Source: Pseudomonas sp. ICMP22404 (GTDB lineage: Bacteria > Pseudomonadota > Gammaproteobacteria > Pseudomonadales > Pseudomonadaceae). From it: 64,000 bases of DNA. Every line of letters starts with the position of its first letter. Position 1 is the stretch's first letter. The stretch is from the NCBI RefSeq assembly GCF_006227205.1, contig NZ_VCNG01000023.1, forward strand, positions 1-64,000, given 5' to 3'. Made by a program: the position numbers and the translations under genes. Shown piece after piece: positions 44,637 through 54,603 of this stretch. Below the pieces are notes generated by a model, which saw nothing but the letters and a program-made list of their open reading frames with translations, did no database searches and had not been told where the DNA came from.

Positions 44637-46525
44637 TGAACTGCTTCCTCAGCGATAGCGCACGCCCAAAAGATGGCCTGTTGGATGTAGTACGGTACGG
44701 CAAACGCGCAGTTGCCCTGTTCAAGCTTGTCGGCCAGTAGCTGGGCGTACAGCCCCTTCCCCATACTATTGGAATCAATGCGTTCCAAAAGCTCGTAGGC
44801 ATATTCGGCTTTCTGCGCTTCAGACAGAGCCCCAAAGTCGGCCGCAAGCATGTCATTGAACGAAGCCTTGATCGGGCCATCGGTGGGCCAGTTGTCATAC
44901 GCCACCTGCAGCATCAGCTGCAGATTGCTCGCCGTCATTGCGAGGTCATACTCAAAGGTTTTCAGCTCGCCACTAAACAAGCGCCCGTATTGGGACATCG
45001 CAATGTTGGGGATCAGGCCCAGTGCAGGGTTGGTCCCGTCCGCCAAATTCCTTGCATGCGGTTTCACGACCACGTCGACCAACTGATCCTGTACCCGCAC
45101 CTTCTGGGTTTTGACCGGATCCTTATCAGTGAGACCTGCGCAGGGGATGGGCAGGTTACGGCTACGCATTTGCCCCTCGACTTCGCAAAACAGTTGCATG
45201 AAATGGGCGAAATAGATGCCATTGAGATTGATGACGGACACCCCATAGTCGTCCAACGTGTTCAACCCTTTGCCGCGATTCGCGAGAACGATTTTAGCCA
45301 GCTCTGGTAGCACAATGGCTTCGGCCACACCCTCGACAAGAATGACGCCTTTAGAAAAAAGTAGGTTGGACTTGGTGACGTCCAGCCAGCGGTCGATAAA
45401 TCGCCGACTTGGTTCCGACAGACCGCAAAAGCGCGCCGGAACGGCCAATGGTTCGACGCCGCCATTGATATGGATGATGTTATTGATGGAAACAGCTGAC
45501 GAAATCACCGTTGAATGGGTAGTAATCACCACCTGAATATTCTTGTTGAGGGCCACCTCCTGTAGGTGTTTTAAGAGCCTGATTTGCAGCTGCGGATGCA
45601 GGTGCGCTTCGGGCTCCTCAATCAGCAACAGCTTATGCAGTGTGCGCTCCCCTGGTCCCTCGCCATCTTCGACAATCAACTCGGCGAGGATGGAGGCGAT
45701 ATAGAGCAGATTGTTGTAGCCCAGACTGTTCTCATCCAGTGAGCGGAATTGCGACAGTTCGGCGGGTGATGCGTTGGGGAAATACAGCAACCGCAAACCT
45801 TCGACGATCCTGGTGAAGTTGGATTCGAAAAACTGAATCGTCGTGTTTTGCGACAGCCTTTCCCCGAGAGCCGCACGCAGACTACTAGAGATCAGAGCGT
45901 TCGCCCGTTTAATGTCCTGTTCAGCGGCCAACTGGGAGTTGAAGTCAGCGACTTTTACTTCAAGAGGATGCAACGTTCCGGTCTTGGCGCAGGCTTGCAA
46001 CTGATCCTTGCATAAAGCCTTCATCAGCCTGGATAGTCTGGACTGTCGCCCTTCCCGTAACTTTTGCTCCGCATCACGCAGCGGCGGCAAATAGATGCAG
46101 TGAATAAGGTCCAGCGTCTGCTGGTTAAAGACGCCCGTCCTGATAGCTCCGCCCCACAAGTCCTGACTATAGCGACCGCGCATCTCGCGGTTGAGCACGG
46201 TCAAATTAAGCACCGCCTCGTCCTGCTCGCCACACCAGGAATCGAGTGCGACTTTCTCAAAGATGCTGAGGTCGCCAAATATCGCCTTGATGGCGAAACT
46301 GGAGGCTGGCACGGCATCAAGCTCGAACGACTTGTGAAAGTCGCGCTCGGCGACCGAGCGTTTACCCGACTCCGAATCCTGAAACAACTGACGCAACGCA
46401 TTGATCACGCCGGTTTTTCCGGCTCCATTTTCTCCGACCAACACGTTCAGCCCTGCGTGGAACTCAACCGTGAAACGCCTGCCGAAACTCTTGAAGCCCT
46501 CAATCTCTAGCTGTTTCAAGTACAT
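44633..46525 (-). CDS. gajA: Gabija nuclease GajA (OLD-family ATPase-TOPRIM)
   Basis: A 630-residue OLD-type endonuclease: an SMC-like N-terminus with Walker A GENGAGKT (31-38), the ABC signature region ENSLGYNNLLYIA, Walker B LLLIEEPEAHLHP (299-311), then a TOPRIM with Glu398/Glu402 in VEGVAEA and the Asp pair in LTDKDP. GajA cuts DNA when nucleotide levels fall. The ATG at 46525 matches the family start (MYLKQLEIEGFKSF). The overlap with gajB indicates coupled translation. It appears intact. Confidence 0.92.
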   Translation of the reverse strand: MYLKQLEIEGFKSFGRRFTVEFHAGLNVLVGENGAGKTGVINALRQLFQDSESGKRSVAERDFHKSFELDAVPASSFAIKAIFGDLSIFEKVALDSWCGEQDEAVLNLTVLNREMRGRYSQDLWGGAIRTGVFNQQTLDLIHCIYLPPLRDAEQKLREGRQSRLSRLMKALCKDQLQACAKTGTLHPLEVKVADFNSQLAAEQDIKRANALISSSLRAALGERLSQNTTIQFFESNFTRIVEGLRLLYFPNASPAELSQFRSLDENSLGYNNLLYIASILAELIVEDGEGPGERTLHKLLLIEEPEAHLHPQLQIRLLKHLQEVALNKNIQVVITTHSTVISSAVSINNIIHINGGVEPLAVPARFCGLSEPSRRFIDRWLDVTKSNLLFSKGVILVEGVAEAIVLPELAKIVLANRGKGLNTLDDYGVSVINLNGIYFAHFMQLFCEVEGQMRSRNLPIPCAGLTDKDPVKTQKVRVQDQLVDVVVKPHARNLADGTNPALGLIPNIAMSQYGRLFSGELKTFEYDLAMTASNLQLMLQVAYDNWPTDGPIKASFNDMLAADFGALSEAQKAEYAYELLERIDSNSMGKGLYAQLLADKLEQGNCAFAVPYYIQQAIFWACAIAEEAVQ

Positions 46526-46740
46526 TAAATCTCATCCTTGCCGTTTAACGTTGGCGCCCGCGGGGTCTGACCAATGTCTCTAAATGGCCGAAGGATGTCC
46601 ATAGGCCATTAGCCCATGATCTATAGGTGCGTTGCTACACAGTGGTGCAGAACGGCGAGCAAGGCCCCCCTAGCCTGGTTTTAAGCCGTCGCCCCAATCA
46701 ATAAATAGCGCCAGCACGGAGAGGCGCAGGCTGAATTCTT
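46526..46740. other. Intergenic region upstream of gajA
   Basis: A 215-base stretch expected to hold the Gabija promoter; no motif is recognised. Confidence 0.45.
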
Positions 46741-47175
46741 ACTTTTTCCGCTTTGAAGCCATTGTGGGACGTTTACGGCCCTTCGGTTTCGACACTGGCT
46801 AGGAGGACTTGAAGCGTCAGTTGCTGAGATAGGATGTCGGCTTGCGTCCGTTGAGATGCTGTATGAACTTGCCGCTGATCCAGCAATTGTTTATGCCAGC
46901 TGGGTTTCAACCGCTTGGCGGGCCGCTACCGCCTCGCCAGCCTGTCAGTGTGCGTGTGCGGCTCGGACTCCCAGCATGGCTAATTGCTCGAGCTTCTCCG
47001 TCAGCACCTTGCGCTGCTCGTCCACTGATTGCTCTAGTACTCCATCGCCTGCTGCCAGATGGCGACGAAGGCCTGAGACACTTCCGCCGGCAGGTCTGGC
47101 GACCAGGACCGAGTTCCAGGTGTAACCGCTCCATCGTCGGCCGCTCACCACGGGCCAGCACCGCTCCTTGAGCTG
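46741..47175 (-). pseudogene. KfrA-like gene remnant, N-terminal part
   Basis: Reading the minus strand from about 47175, one frame gives a KfrA_N-like start (LARGERPTMERLHLELG), then the frame shifts and continues as SQAFVAIWQQAMEY. A short basic C-terminus (KPKGRKRPTMASKRKK) ends near 46741 in yet another frame. It reads as a broken plasmid/island KfrA-type gene with frameshifts. A second KfrA-like remnant is at 56160-56740. Confidence 0.6.
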
Positions 47176-47280
47176 GGGTTTAAAGGGCGTTGGCCGGAGG
47201 ATGGGCCAACTAGTTTTCGTAATGATCTTCTATTCGGGACTACTCTCAAGACCTTTTTCAGAGAATACAAGGACGTCCAC

Positions 47281-48336
47281 ATGACACGCTCCCTGCACTA
47301 CCCATCAATTGAGTTCCAGGATACCGACGCGCTGAAGCGGTCGCTGCTGGTTTGGGATGGCATCCACCGGATAGTACCTGCGGAATATGCGCCACAAGAC
47401 GACGCGGAAGTTCGGGAAGCAGTCCAGGCCGGGGCAGTAGTCGACCTGACACTTGAACCGATCGAGAAGCACAACGCCGCGACTCGCTTTCTGGACTTTT
47501 ATAACCTTCGAACCCGCACGGCGAGTCCCCTGGTTTGGCCCGCAGGATGCTCGTCAGAATCATTCACGCGGATCAATCCGGACAAGATCGAAGCCAAGCT
47601 TTTGCCGTTGTTTGAGGGACTGGCCCAGCGCTTGAACGCGGATGGTTTTCTGGAGGTGCCGGAAGACTTGGCCGGCGGCTACATGTTCTACCTTGCAACG
47701 TCCGTTGCCGAACGACGTTCTCTGCAGCTTACAACGGATTCCTCGGACTGCTGGGCCGTCGGTACCTACTTCGCCAACGAAGGATGTTTCACCGAGGCCG
47801 TTTACGATGATGACGCCAATTCGTACCTCGCAAATATGGCCATCAACGACCTGTTGCCGCACAATCTGGAGCACGTGAAGATCGACAAGCTTTTGAGGTT
47901 TCGCGAGGAGCATACCGAGGTTAGGACGCTGTTTCAGAACGAACTAAAGCTGTTGAAGGCCGAGATCTCAACGTGCAACAACAAAGGCCACGCTCAGTAC
48001 ATCGTCGGCGATTTTGTGAAGCGATTTGAGCGGGCAAAAGCTGACTATAGGGATTCGATTAAATTCTTCTGTACGGATGACATCTGCAGCATCTTCTCCG
48101 TCGGGATTCCCGTGGCTGCCACGATGATTGCCCTCCCAACCATCGGTTCCGGCAATCCTTATGAGCCTTGGAGGATATGCACAGGGATGTTGATTGGTGC
48201 CGTTTCAGCATTGGCCGCTCGCGAGCTGGGGCGAAAGCCCAAAAGCATTGCTTCCTATCTTGTAGGAAGTGAGCGTATCTCCAGGTATCCGGGTCATACG
48301 CTCCACCGGAAATTTGAAGAGTTCATCAACGACTGA
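47281..48336 (+). CDS. Hypothetical protein, DUF6236-like
   Basis: A 351-residue protein beginning SLHYPSIEFQDTDALKRSLLVWDGIHRIVP, which resembles my recall of the DUF6236 family start. A hydrophobic pair near residues 265-310 suggests one or two TM segments. No catalytic motif is visible. AAGGA precedes the ATG at 47281. It is transcribed toward, and convergent with, the AVAST-like operon. Function unknown. Confidence 0.6.
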   Translation: MTRSLHYPSIEFQDTDALKRSLLVWDGIHRIVPAEYAPQDDAEVREAVQAGAVVDLTLEPIEKHNAATRFLDFYNLRTRTASPLVWPAGCSSESFTRINPDKIEAKLLPLFEGLAQRLNADGFLEVPEDLAGGYMFYLATSVAERRSLQLTTDSSDCWAVGTYFANEGCFTEAVYDDDANSYLANMAINDLLPHNLEHVKIDKLLRFREEHTEVRTLFQNELKLLKAEISTCNNKGHAQYIVGDFVKRFERAKADYRDSIKFFCTDDICSIFSVGIPVAATMIALPTIGSGNPYEPWRICTGMLIGAVSALAARELGRKPKSIASYLVGSERISRYPGHTLHRKFEEFIND

Positions 48337-48505
48337 GGGAAATGGGTATGAGCTCTGGTGGCGGCGTATGTGGCTCGCCATGCCATTTGAGCGTCGCCCA
48401 GATCAGGATTTTGTCTGTGAGAAAAACACAACCCGCGGGGCGGCTGAGAATGTTTCGGGGACGGGCACAGTGGCATAGGCGCTGTTACGACTGGCCGCCC
48501 CGCGT

Positions 48506-48781
48506 TCAGCTAACCACAGCCGTAGGCGATTCAGCTTCATCAGCAGCAAGCGAAGCGGCGAAATTCGGCATCTGGTGAGCAGAGTTCGCTTGCAAGCGAG
48601 CTGACTCATCAATACTGAGCAAATCTACCCTACCGTTCGGTAAATATCTGACCCGGGTCAGGCTCTCCATCCCCCCTACTCCCTCGAAAAAGCGCATGCG
48701 GCCGGTTCGACAGAGTTCGGCCAGCACGCCCATTCGCTCTTCAAAATCAGCGCGCGTTCCTGGCGTGTCAAAAAAATTCAT
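48506..48781 (-). CDS. Small protein, third gene of AVAST type 1-like operon
   Basis: A 91-residue protein (NFFDTPGTRADFEERMGVLAE) starting 17 bases after the large STAND gene, with AGGAG six bases before its ATG. No domain is recognised. Its position fits the small third gene of AVAST type 1 operons (MBL, protease-STAND, small protein), as I recall the arrangement. Confidence 0.65.
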   Translation of the reverse strand: MNFFDTPGTRADFEERMGVLAELCRTGRMRFFEGVGGMESLTRVRYLPNGRVDLLSIDESARLQANSAHQMPNFAASLAADEAESPTAVVS

Positions 48782-48798
48782 CGCGATCTCCTGTCCTA

Positions 48799-51700
48799 TT
48801 AACTATTCATTACGGCCAAGACTTTGCCATTCAGACGAATCTCCCAGCCAATATCCCATCCATGCGGGAGTGTTAATGCACCTTCATGGATAGCAAGCAT
48901 CGCCGCCTCGTAGCAACGACTGCTTCCGCTTCCCGCTACGGTACTGCCATCACGCCAATGGTAACGGACAGTCGCCGATTCGCTTGCCCCGATCAACTGG
49001 AGGAACTTGCGCGTCGGCACGGAAGGCGTGTGCGATGCAAAATACGCCACCGTAGGCCGGGCCCGCACGCAAATGGCCATTTGCCCGTCAGGCATAAGTG
49101 GGGCCACGTCGTTGGCTCTGAACCCTTCAAACGATAAATACGCTGACTGCCGAGGATCCGGAGGACGAAGGTGAGCCAGCAGTTCAACGGTGGCCATTTC
49201 CCCATTGAGCTCGATAACGGATTGCACGTCGAGAAACACTAATCCCTGACTGAACGGCCGGAATCCTTTTAGCGACCGGTTTTTCAGCGCTGCGATGAAG
49301 TCTGAGAGCAGTTGCGGCCCGTTCTGCGGCGTTGCGCTACTGTTTGGGTTATAGCAGCGTAGCAGGTTGTCTATAACGTACAACTGCTCTCGGGACATGG
49401 GTTGATACAAGCCAATATTGAACGCATAACCTACCTTGTTGGCCCAGCGGCTCGTCGGGAATTGTTCCGCTTCTCTGAAGTTTTCTGCGACGCGCAGCTC
49501 CAGTAACTGCGCGACGTCTGTTGACAGCGGTGAGCAGAGGCGCGCCAGCGTCTCATCGGTTGTGATCCGCGTGGCTGGCGTTACCAGACCTTGCCCGACC
49601 AGGGTCTCCCAGTGCGTACGCAGACTCTTTGGGAAGTAGTCTGGTGGGGCGCTCTGCTCGACAGACAAACCAGTGGTCTGCTGGATTAAAACGGTGTCTA
49701 GTGCTGCCCGTGCGGTGCATGCCGAGACGCTGCCCTGCCCTGCGGCGCGATCAACGATTCGTGAAAATATTGCCAAGCGCGACACGTGTCGACATGCGCT
49801 GAGCAGCGCCGCAACATCTATCTGTGGCGCGAGGCGCTCCCAACAATCCACAGGATTGCGTTGGGAGAGCAGGTCCAGCGCCGCCGCCGCGAGATCCGCC
49901 CGGTTACGCGGATCCATCGAAAATGCCAGTCGCGCCACTTGGGGAAAATAGCGCTCCTCTTGGCTCACCAACCAGAGCAACATCGCTGCCGCACTATCGC
50001 GCCGCTCCCAGGACGGATGATCGAGCGTCCACAGTAATAAGTCGAAAAGTGCTGCGGCGGGATCCGTGGTTGAGCCTCCGAGGTAGTCGAATCCCGTCGA
50101 TGAGGCGGCTCCGACCATGTGCCCTACATGCTCGAGAGAAATGTCGAGTAGCCTGATTTGCTCTTTCGCATCCAGCTTGATGGCCACCTTATCGATGAGG
50201 TGGGACGCGATCCACCAGCGTTGCGCATGGCGTTCATCCAAAACCAGCGGGCCATAGAGCCTAACCACCGCGTCAGCCTCTGCAACCGCGTCTTGAATCA
50301 GTTGTTCTGCGGGTGCTCCAGTGTGGTTGTTCGTCCAAATGGACCAGCCGCCCTCCTGCAACGTCTGCAATACGTTGACAGCCGCCTTGACGGCAGCCGC
50401 AGTATTACCACGACGCTTGAGTGTCAGGGCCGCCTGCAAGTCGATACGCGCCTTGTCGTCAACCGAGAACCGTCCAAACACGCCGGGCTGGTAGAGTGAT
50501 TCCTCCACGGTGCTGGCGTGGACGGACTCAGCCTCTGGCGTCGCCGCAGGTTCAACCGCTGCCGGCTGCGCAGCGGAAGCGCCATGGCTGGAGCTGGCGG
50601 GCAACGGTTCGAATAGTTCTGGCTCGGCCCGTTTCTCGATGGCGACAAGCAACGGCTCAAAAGCGGGGGCATGGGTCGTAGGCAAGGCTGATACCATGGC
50701 GCGCAGCAGACTGCGTGACTTTTTGGTACTCATGCCCTGCGAAATGGTCCATATGCGACGTGTCGCCCAGATGAGCTCGTCGGAACCGGCTGCCATTACG
50801 CCGATCAAGCGGGCATAGTGCGTTCCCCAGTCGTCGAGGTAGCGTTCATCGCCATGCTGGTAAACTTCCAGCAAAGCCCAGTGCAACCGCCAATCAACAC
50901 TGTCCGATGTTTCCCGCAGCAGCGCGAGCAAAGCGGACTGCTCTTCAAGCGCGCCGCCAGGGAAATGCATACCGGTCAATGGCCCCACCCGGTCCAAATC
51001 CCCTGCCGCCGCTTGTACTTGCAGTTGCGACAAGGTTCCACACGTTTGATGCTTGAAGTAGTCAACGGCCTGGCTGTACAGGGATCGTCGGCACAGTTGC
51101 GCTATGAAATGGCTTTTACCAGCCCGCACATAGCGCTGAAACGTCATCTCCCCGCTCGCCCGCTCTAGGTACGCCGCAACCTGCACCAATGAGGCGGTCG
51201 GTACCGGCGTGACCGCTGGCAGCGCTGCGAGTGTGCTGGACATCAGCGACAACTGATCTTCCTTGTACCAACTCGGCCCCATCGAAAAGCGTAATACCGC
51301 CTGGTAGGTCCTGGCCGCCTCTTCCTGTGCGTCCAAGCGCGTCAGCAACGGCACGATTTGCAACAACTCTGGAATGAGCTCGTAACGGTTTTCCACGTTG
51401 GTCTGGACGTAATCGCGCCAACGGATTACCAGATCAAACAATGCATCAGCGGTGGCAGGCTCCAAAGCCGCAGTCAGAAATTGGGCCGTCACCAGGGCCA
51501 GGCTCTGTCGAAACCCTTCGTTATACAGCCCCAATTGCTCGGCGAAGCCCTGATCGAGAACCTTTAACAATTGCCCAGCCTGCTGTGGCAGACAGTCCAG
51601 CAGCAGTTTCGCCAAACGCTGGAAAAGCGCAGGGAAAATGGTTTCCGGAATGGCATACGCCTGTTTCCATTGGCTGCGCACACTCAACGGACGCGTGACC

Positions 51701-54603
51701 ATCGGCAGTACTTGGTCCGACAGAAACGCCCATACGTGACATAGAGACTGCTCATTAGCACCTGCTTTTGCCCGACGGGCAGCACCGTCTGCCCAGGCGA
51801 CAGCAGCCACCAACGAACGTAACCACGCCTCCCAGTCATCGCCTGGAGCGGGTCGAATTGTTGGTTGCACCTGACTCTCATCGAGAAACTCCGCAGCACG
51901 CCACCGTGCATAGGACTCCTGGAACCCCTCCAGGTCCGGCCGCGCTCGATTGTCCCCATAAAGCACCAGTGTCCGGTCCTTGACGATACTGGTCCCGCCA
52001 CACTTGCGGATCAGGTCCGGTGACGCACCGGTTTCAATCAATGTGCTGACCACACCTGAACTCAATTCGGTGGGCTGCTGAAGTCGATCACTGGCCACCT
52101 CCAGATCACTGAGCAGTGAGCCAACCTTGCTGGCAGACAAGGGTGTCCCGTACAGGCCCGCGCTAGTTTCAGCATGGTGCAGCACGCCGAGCAGCATCGA
52201 CACCAGGGCTTCCGGCGGAGCAGCGGCCAACGGCAATTGCGCAACCGGGGTATACCGCCCGTCCAGACATAGCCTCGTCCCATGGAAGCTGCCGCTTAGG
52301 TTGGCGAGTACGTCAACCAAGCCGCTCTCGCCAAATGCTTGCGGCGTAGCGCGAACCTGCCGAATCGCCGCCGCCAAGATGCGACCTGTCGGTGGTTCGC
52401 CACCGGCGGAGCATTCCAGAGCGAATCCATGAAGTCGCAGCATGATGGTCTGGAGAAAAAGATCCGTTTCGATACTCCCTGTCGCTCGAAACGCTTCGAA
52501 AACCGGATCCAATGATTGTTGAATGGTGTCGAGGAGTTGAATGGCGTGCTCAGTATTACCCATCCGAATCAGGGTGTGAACGACTACATAAGCCCCCAGC
52601 GGAGGGGCGATCAGGCGGCCGTTGCGAATAACATGACGTAGCGCCTGGTCGGTCTGCCCGAGTGCACACAAGGCCAAGGCCACTTGCTCGGCCGCTTGGG
52701 TGAACAAGGTGTTGTACCGGAAAGTCAGGCGTTGCGACAACAGCAGCAAGCGAATCGTATCCTCCGCGGCGCCGATATGTGTCGCCGCGGCCAGTGTCGC
52801 CGCAATGTCACCAAGCAGCACATCGGGTTCCGCTCCGAGCGTGACCGAGGTATCCACCCAGGTTTGCTGGCAGAGCTGGATCGCCTGCTGCTGCGCCGCG
52901 GTGCCGCCCCGCAGCCCGTGATAAACCCGGTTCAACTGTCCATAGTCACCGCTGTGAGCTGTGCAACAGAACACCGCTAACCGTTCTTGCAGCCGCTCAC
53001 TCACCGCAGCGGTTTTGTGCTCGACAAATTCCGAAAACGACGCGTGGTAGATTTCGGTGTTGTCCGCTTCAGTCAACAGATGGCGAATCCGGGTGAGGGT
53101 TGGGACGTACACCGCGCTCTCGGCCGGATGCAGCATATCCGCCAAGTCCTTGGTCGGAATTCCCCAGCGCAGCCGCGCCAGAATGCCCAGCAGGTTGACC
53201 GCATCCTGATCAGCCAACAACTGCCCCCACAAGGTTTCATAGTAATCCTGGATGGTGCCGCTAAATGCGGGCATTTGGACAATGTCGGTCTCGCTTGCGC
53301 CGCAGTTCACCATGTCGGTCAGGTAACGCAGGTACAGCGGATGCCCCTTGGCCCGCTCACACAACAGGGTGACCAGTCTTGAGGTCACCATGCCCTGATC
53401 CAGCAACTCGACACACAGCGCTCGCTGGCTGTCCGGCCCCAACGCCGGCAGCGTGAGCCGAATCGCCCCCGGCAGTACGGTGCTCAGGCTCGCGGCATGC
53501 CCATCCAAACCGGCACCGGTGATCACGATGACCAGCCCGTTCGACAAGGTCGGCGGGAACAACGCCGCTAGACGTCGCAGCGCGTCGGTGCCAGCGCCGG
53601 CGGCTTCGTTCAGGCCGTCGATGAAGATCACGCCAATCTTGCCTACGGTTACCTGTCGATCGGCCAGCTCTTGAAGGCGCTTGTGGCTGGCCCGGATCAG
53701 CTCCGGGTAAGAAAACTCCTGCAGATGCGCCGGTTTTCCGCTCATCGTCCTCGACCACAGCGAATTGACCCAATCGAAAAAAACCTCCGGCTGAGCCTGG
53801 TGCGCAGGCGTGATCCCGCGTCCGCGCTCAGACAGCGCATACACACCCAGCACCTCGATCGATTCTCCGGTGGGCACAAATTGCTGGCAATAGGTCGACT
53901 TGCCGATGCCATGTGCCCCGTCCATGATCAGGTAACCGTTCTGCAGTGTGGCCAGCCGCTCTTCAAACAACGCGTCGAAGTCCGGACGGGCGCCGACGGG
54001 CTCGTTCGGCGTTGCGTCCGCAGCGGCCTTCGCCAATACGCCGTTGGCTTCCAGAAACGGGCGCATCTGGTGAAAGCTGATGGCCGCGACAGCGGTGTTT
54101 ACACTGACCCGCAACAGGCCGCGACAATCCCCGGCGACCATCAACACCGCTCCGGAAAGACCACCATAATCGGTGAGTTGGGTCTCGGGGCTGACAGAGA
54201 GGTCAAGATCCACGCCGTGAATGAGTTCGTCCAACGTCTGCTGGATCGTGCCTTTGAGGGCGTGGCCTAGGTTCAGCTTATGTACGGCATAGCCAAACGC
54301 GGACCATTGCTCACCGCCTCGGGGCAGTCGGCTATCAATCGTGAGGGGCTCGATCTGCAGAGCGACAGGAAGCCGCAGCAGACAGACATCCAAATCCTCA
54401 TCGTGAGCCTGAACCTCCACGCTATGCCGTATCGCTGCGGAACCGATGCCAAATTCGACGGAGAGATCTGCCCCGGCGGCCACCGCTGCTTCCACGCAGT
54501 GAAAGGCCGTCACTACCAAGGAGGGGCTAATCAGCCAGCCTGTGCCCACCTGATGATCATTGGTGACCCGGCATGTCGCTTGTTTAACTGCTTCATCCGC
54601 CAC
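48799..54603 (-). CDS. Trypsin-like protease/STAND NTPase (AVAST type 1-like)
   Basis: A 1934-residue protein. The N-terminal 180 residues are a trypsin-like serine protease with all triad residues: His35 in TAFHC, Asp72 in DLDVCLL and Ser150 in GGLSGAV. A STAND NTPase follows: Walker A GAHGIGKST (229-237) and Walker B VIFIDGLNEA (325-334), then a long helical repeat sensor of about 1200 residues. Such Avs proteins recognise a phage protein, oligomerise and switch on their effector domain, here a protease. The GTG at 54603 has GGAG nine bases upstream and overlaps the MBL gene by 11 bases. The sensor target cannot be told. Confidence 0.87.
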   Translation of the reverse strand: MADEAVKQATCRVTNDHQVGTGWLISPSLVVTAFHCVEAAVAAGADLSVEFGIGSAAIRHSVEVQAHDEDLDVCLLRLPVALQIEPLTIDSRLPRGGEQWSAFGYAVHKLNLGHALKGTIQQTLDELIHGVDLDLSVSPETQLTDYGGLSGAVLMVAGDCRGLLRVSVNTAVAAISFHQMRPFLEANGVLAKAAADATPNEPVGARPDFDALFEERLATLQNGYLIMDGAHGIGKSTYCQQFVPTGESIEVLGVYALSERGRGITPAHQAQPEVFFDWVNSLWSRTMSGKPAHLQEFSYPELIRASHKRLQELADRQVTVGKIGVIFIDGLNEAAGAGTDALRRLAALFPPTLSNGLVIVITGAGLDGHAASLSTVLPGAIRLTLPALGPDSQRALCVELLDQGMVTSRLVTLLCERAKGHPLYLRYLTDMVNCGASETDIVQMPAFSGTIQDYYETLWGQLLADQDAVNLLGILARLRWGIPTKDLADMLHPAESAVYVPTLTRIRHLLTEADNTEIYHASFSEFVEHKTAAVSERLQERLAVFCCTAHSGDYGQLNRVYHGLRGGTAAQQQAIQLCQQTWVDTSVTLGAEPDVLLGDIAATLAAATHIGAAEDTIRLLLLSQRLTFRYNTLFTQAAEQVALALCALGQTDQALRHVIRNGRLIAPPLGAYVVVHTLIRMGNTEHAIQLLDTIQQSLDPVFEAFRATGSIETDLFLQTIMLRLHGFALECSAGGEPPTGRILAAAIRQVRATPQAFGESGLVDVLANLSGSFHGTRLCLDGRYTPVAQLPLAAAPPEALVSMLLGVLHHAETSAGLYGTPLSASKVGSLLSDLEVASDRLQQPTELSSGVVSTLIETGASPDLIRKCGGTSIVKDRTLVLYGDNRARPDLEGFQESYARWRAAEFLDESQVQPTIRPAPGDDWEAWLRSLVAAVAWADGAARRAKAGANEQSLCHVWAFLSDQVLPMVTRPLSVRSQWKQAYAIPETIFPALFQRLAKLLLDCLPQQAGQLLKVLDQGFAEQLGLYNEGFRQSLALVTAQFLTAALEPATADALFDLVIRWRDYVQTNVENRYELIPELLQIVPLLTRLDAQEEAARTYQAVLRFSMGPSWYKEDQLSLMSSTLAALPAVTPVPTASLVQVAAYLERASGEMTFQRYVRAGKSHFIAQLCRRSLYSQAVDYFKHQTCGTLSQLQVQAAAGDLDRVGPLTGMHFPGGALEEQSALLALLRETSDSVDWRLHWALLEVYQHGDERYLDDWGTHYARLIGVMAAGSDELIWATRRIWTISQGMSTKKSRSLLRAMVSALPTTHAPAFEPLLVAIEKRAEPELFEPLPASSSHGASAAQPAAVEPAATPEAESVHASTVEESLYQPGVFGRFSVDDKARIDLQAALTLKRRGNTAAAVKAAVNVLQTLQEGGWSIWTNNHTGAPAEQLIQDAVAEADAVVRLYGPLVLDERHAQRWWIASHLIDKVAIKLDAKEQIRLLDISLEHVGHMVGAASSTGFDYLGGSTTDPAAALFDLLLWTLDHPSWERRDSAAAMLLWLVSQEERYFPQVARLAFSMDPRNRADLAAAALDLLSQRNPVDCWERLAPQIDVAALLSACRHVSRLAIFSRIVDRAAGQGSVSACTARAALDTVLIQQTTGLSVEQSAPPDYFPKSLRTHWETLVGQGLVTPATRITTDETLARLCSPLSTDVAQLLELRVAENFREAEQFPTSRWANKVGYAFNIGLYQPMSREQLYVIDNLLRCYNPNSSATPQNGPQLLSDFIAALKNRSLKGFRPFSQGLVFLDVQSVIELNGEMATVELLAHLRPPDPRQSAYLSFEGFRANDVAPLMPDGQMAICVRARPTVAYFASHTPSVPTRKFLQLIGASESATVRYHWRDGSTVAGSGSSRCYEAAMLAIHEGALTLPHGWDIGWEIRLNGKVLAVMNS

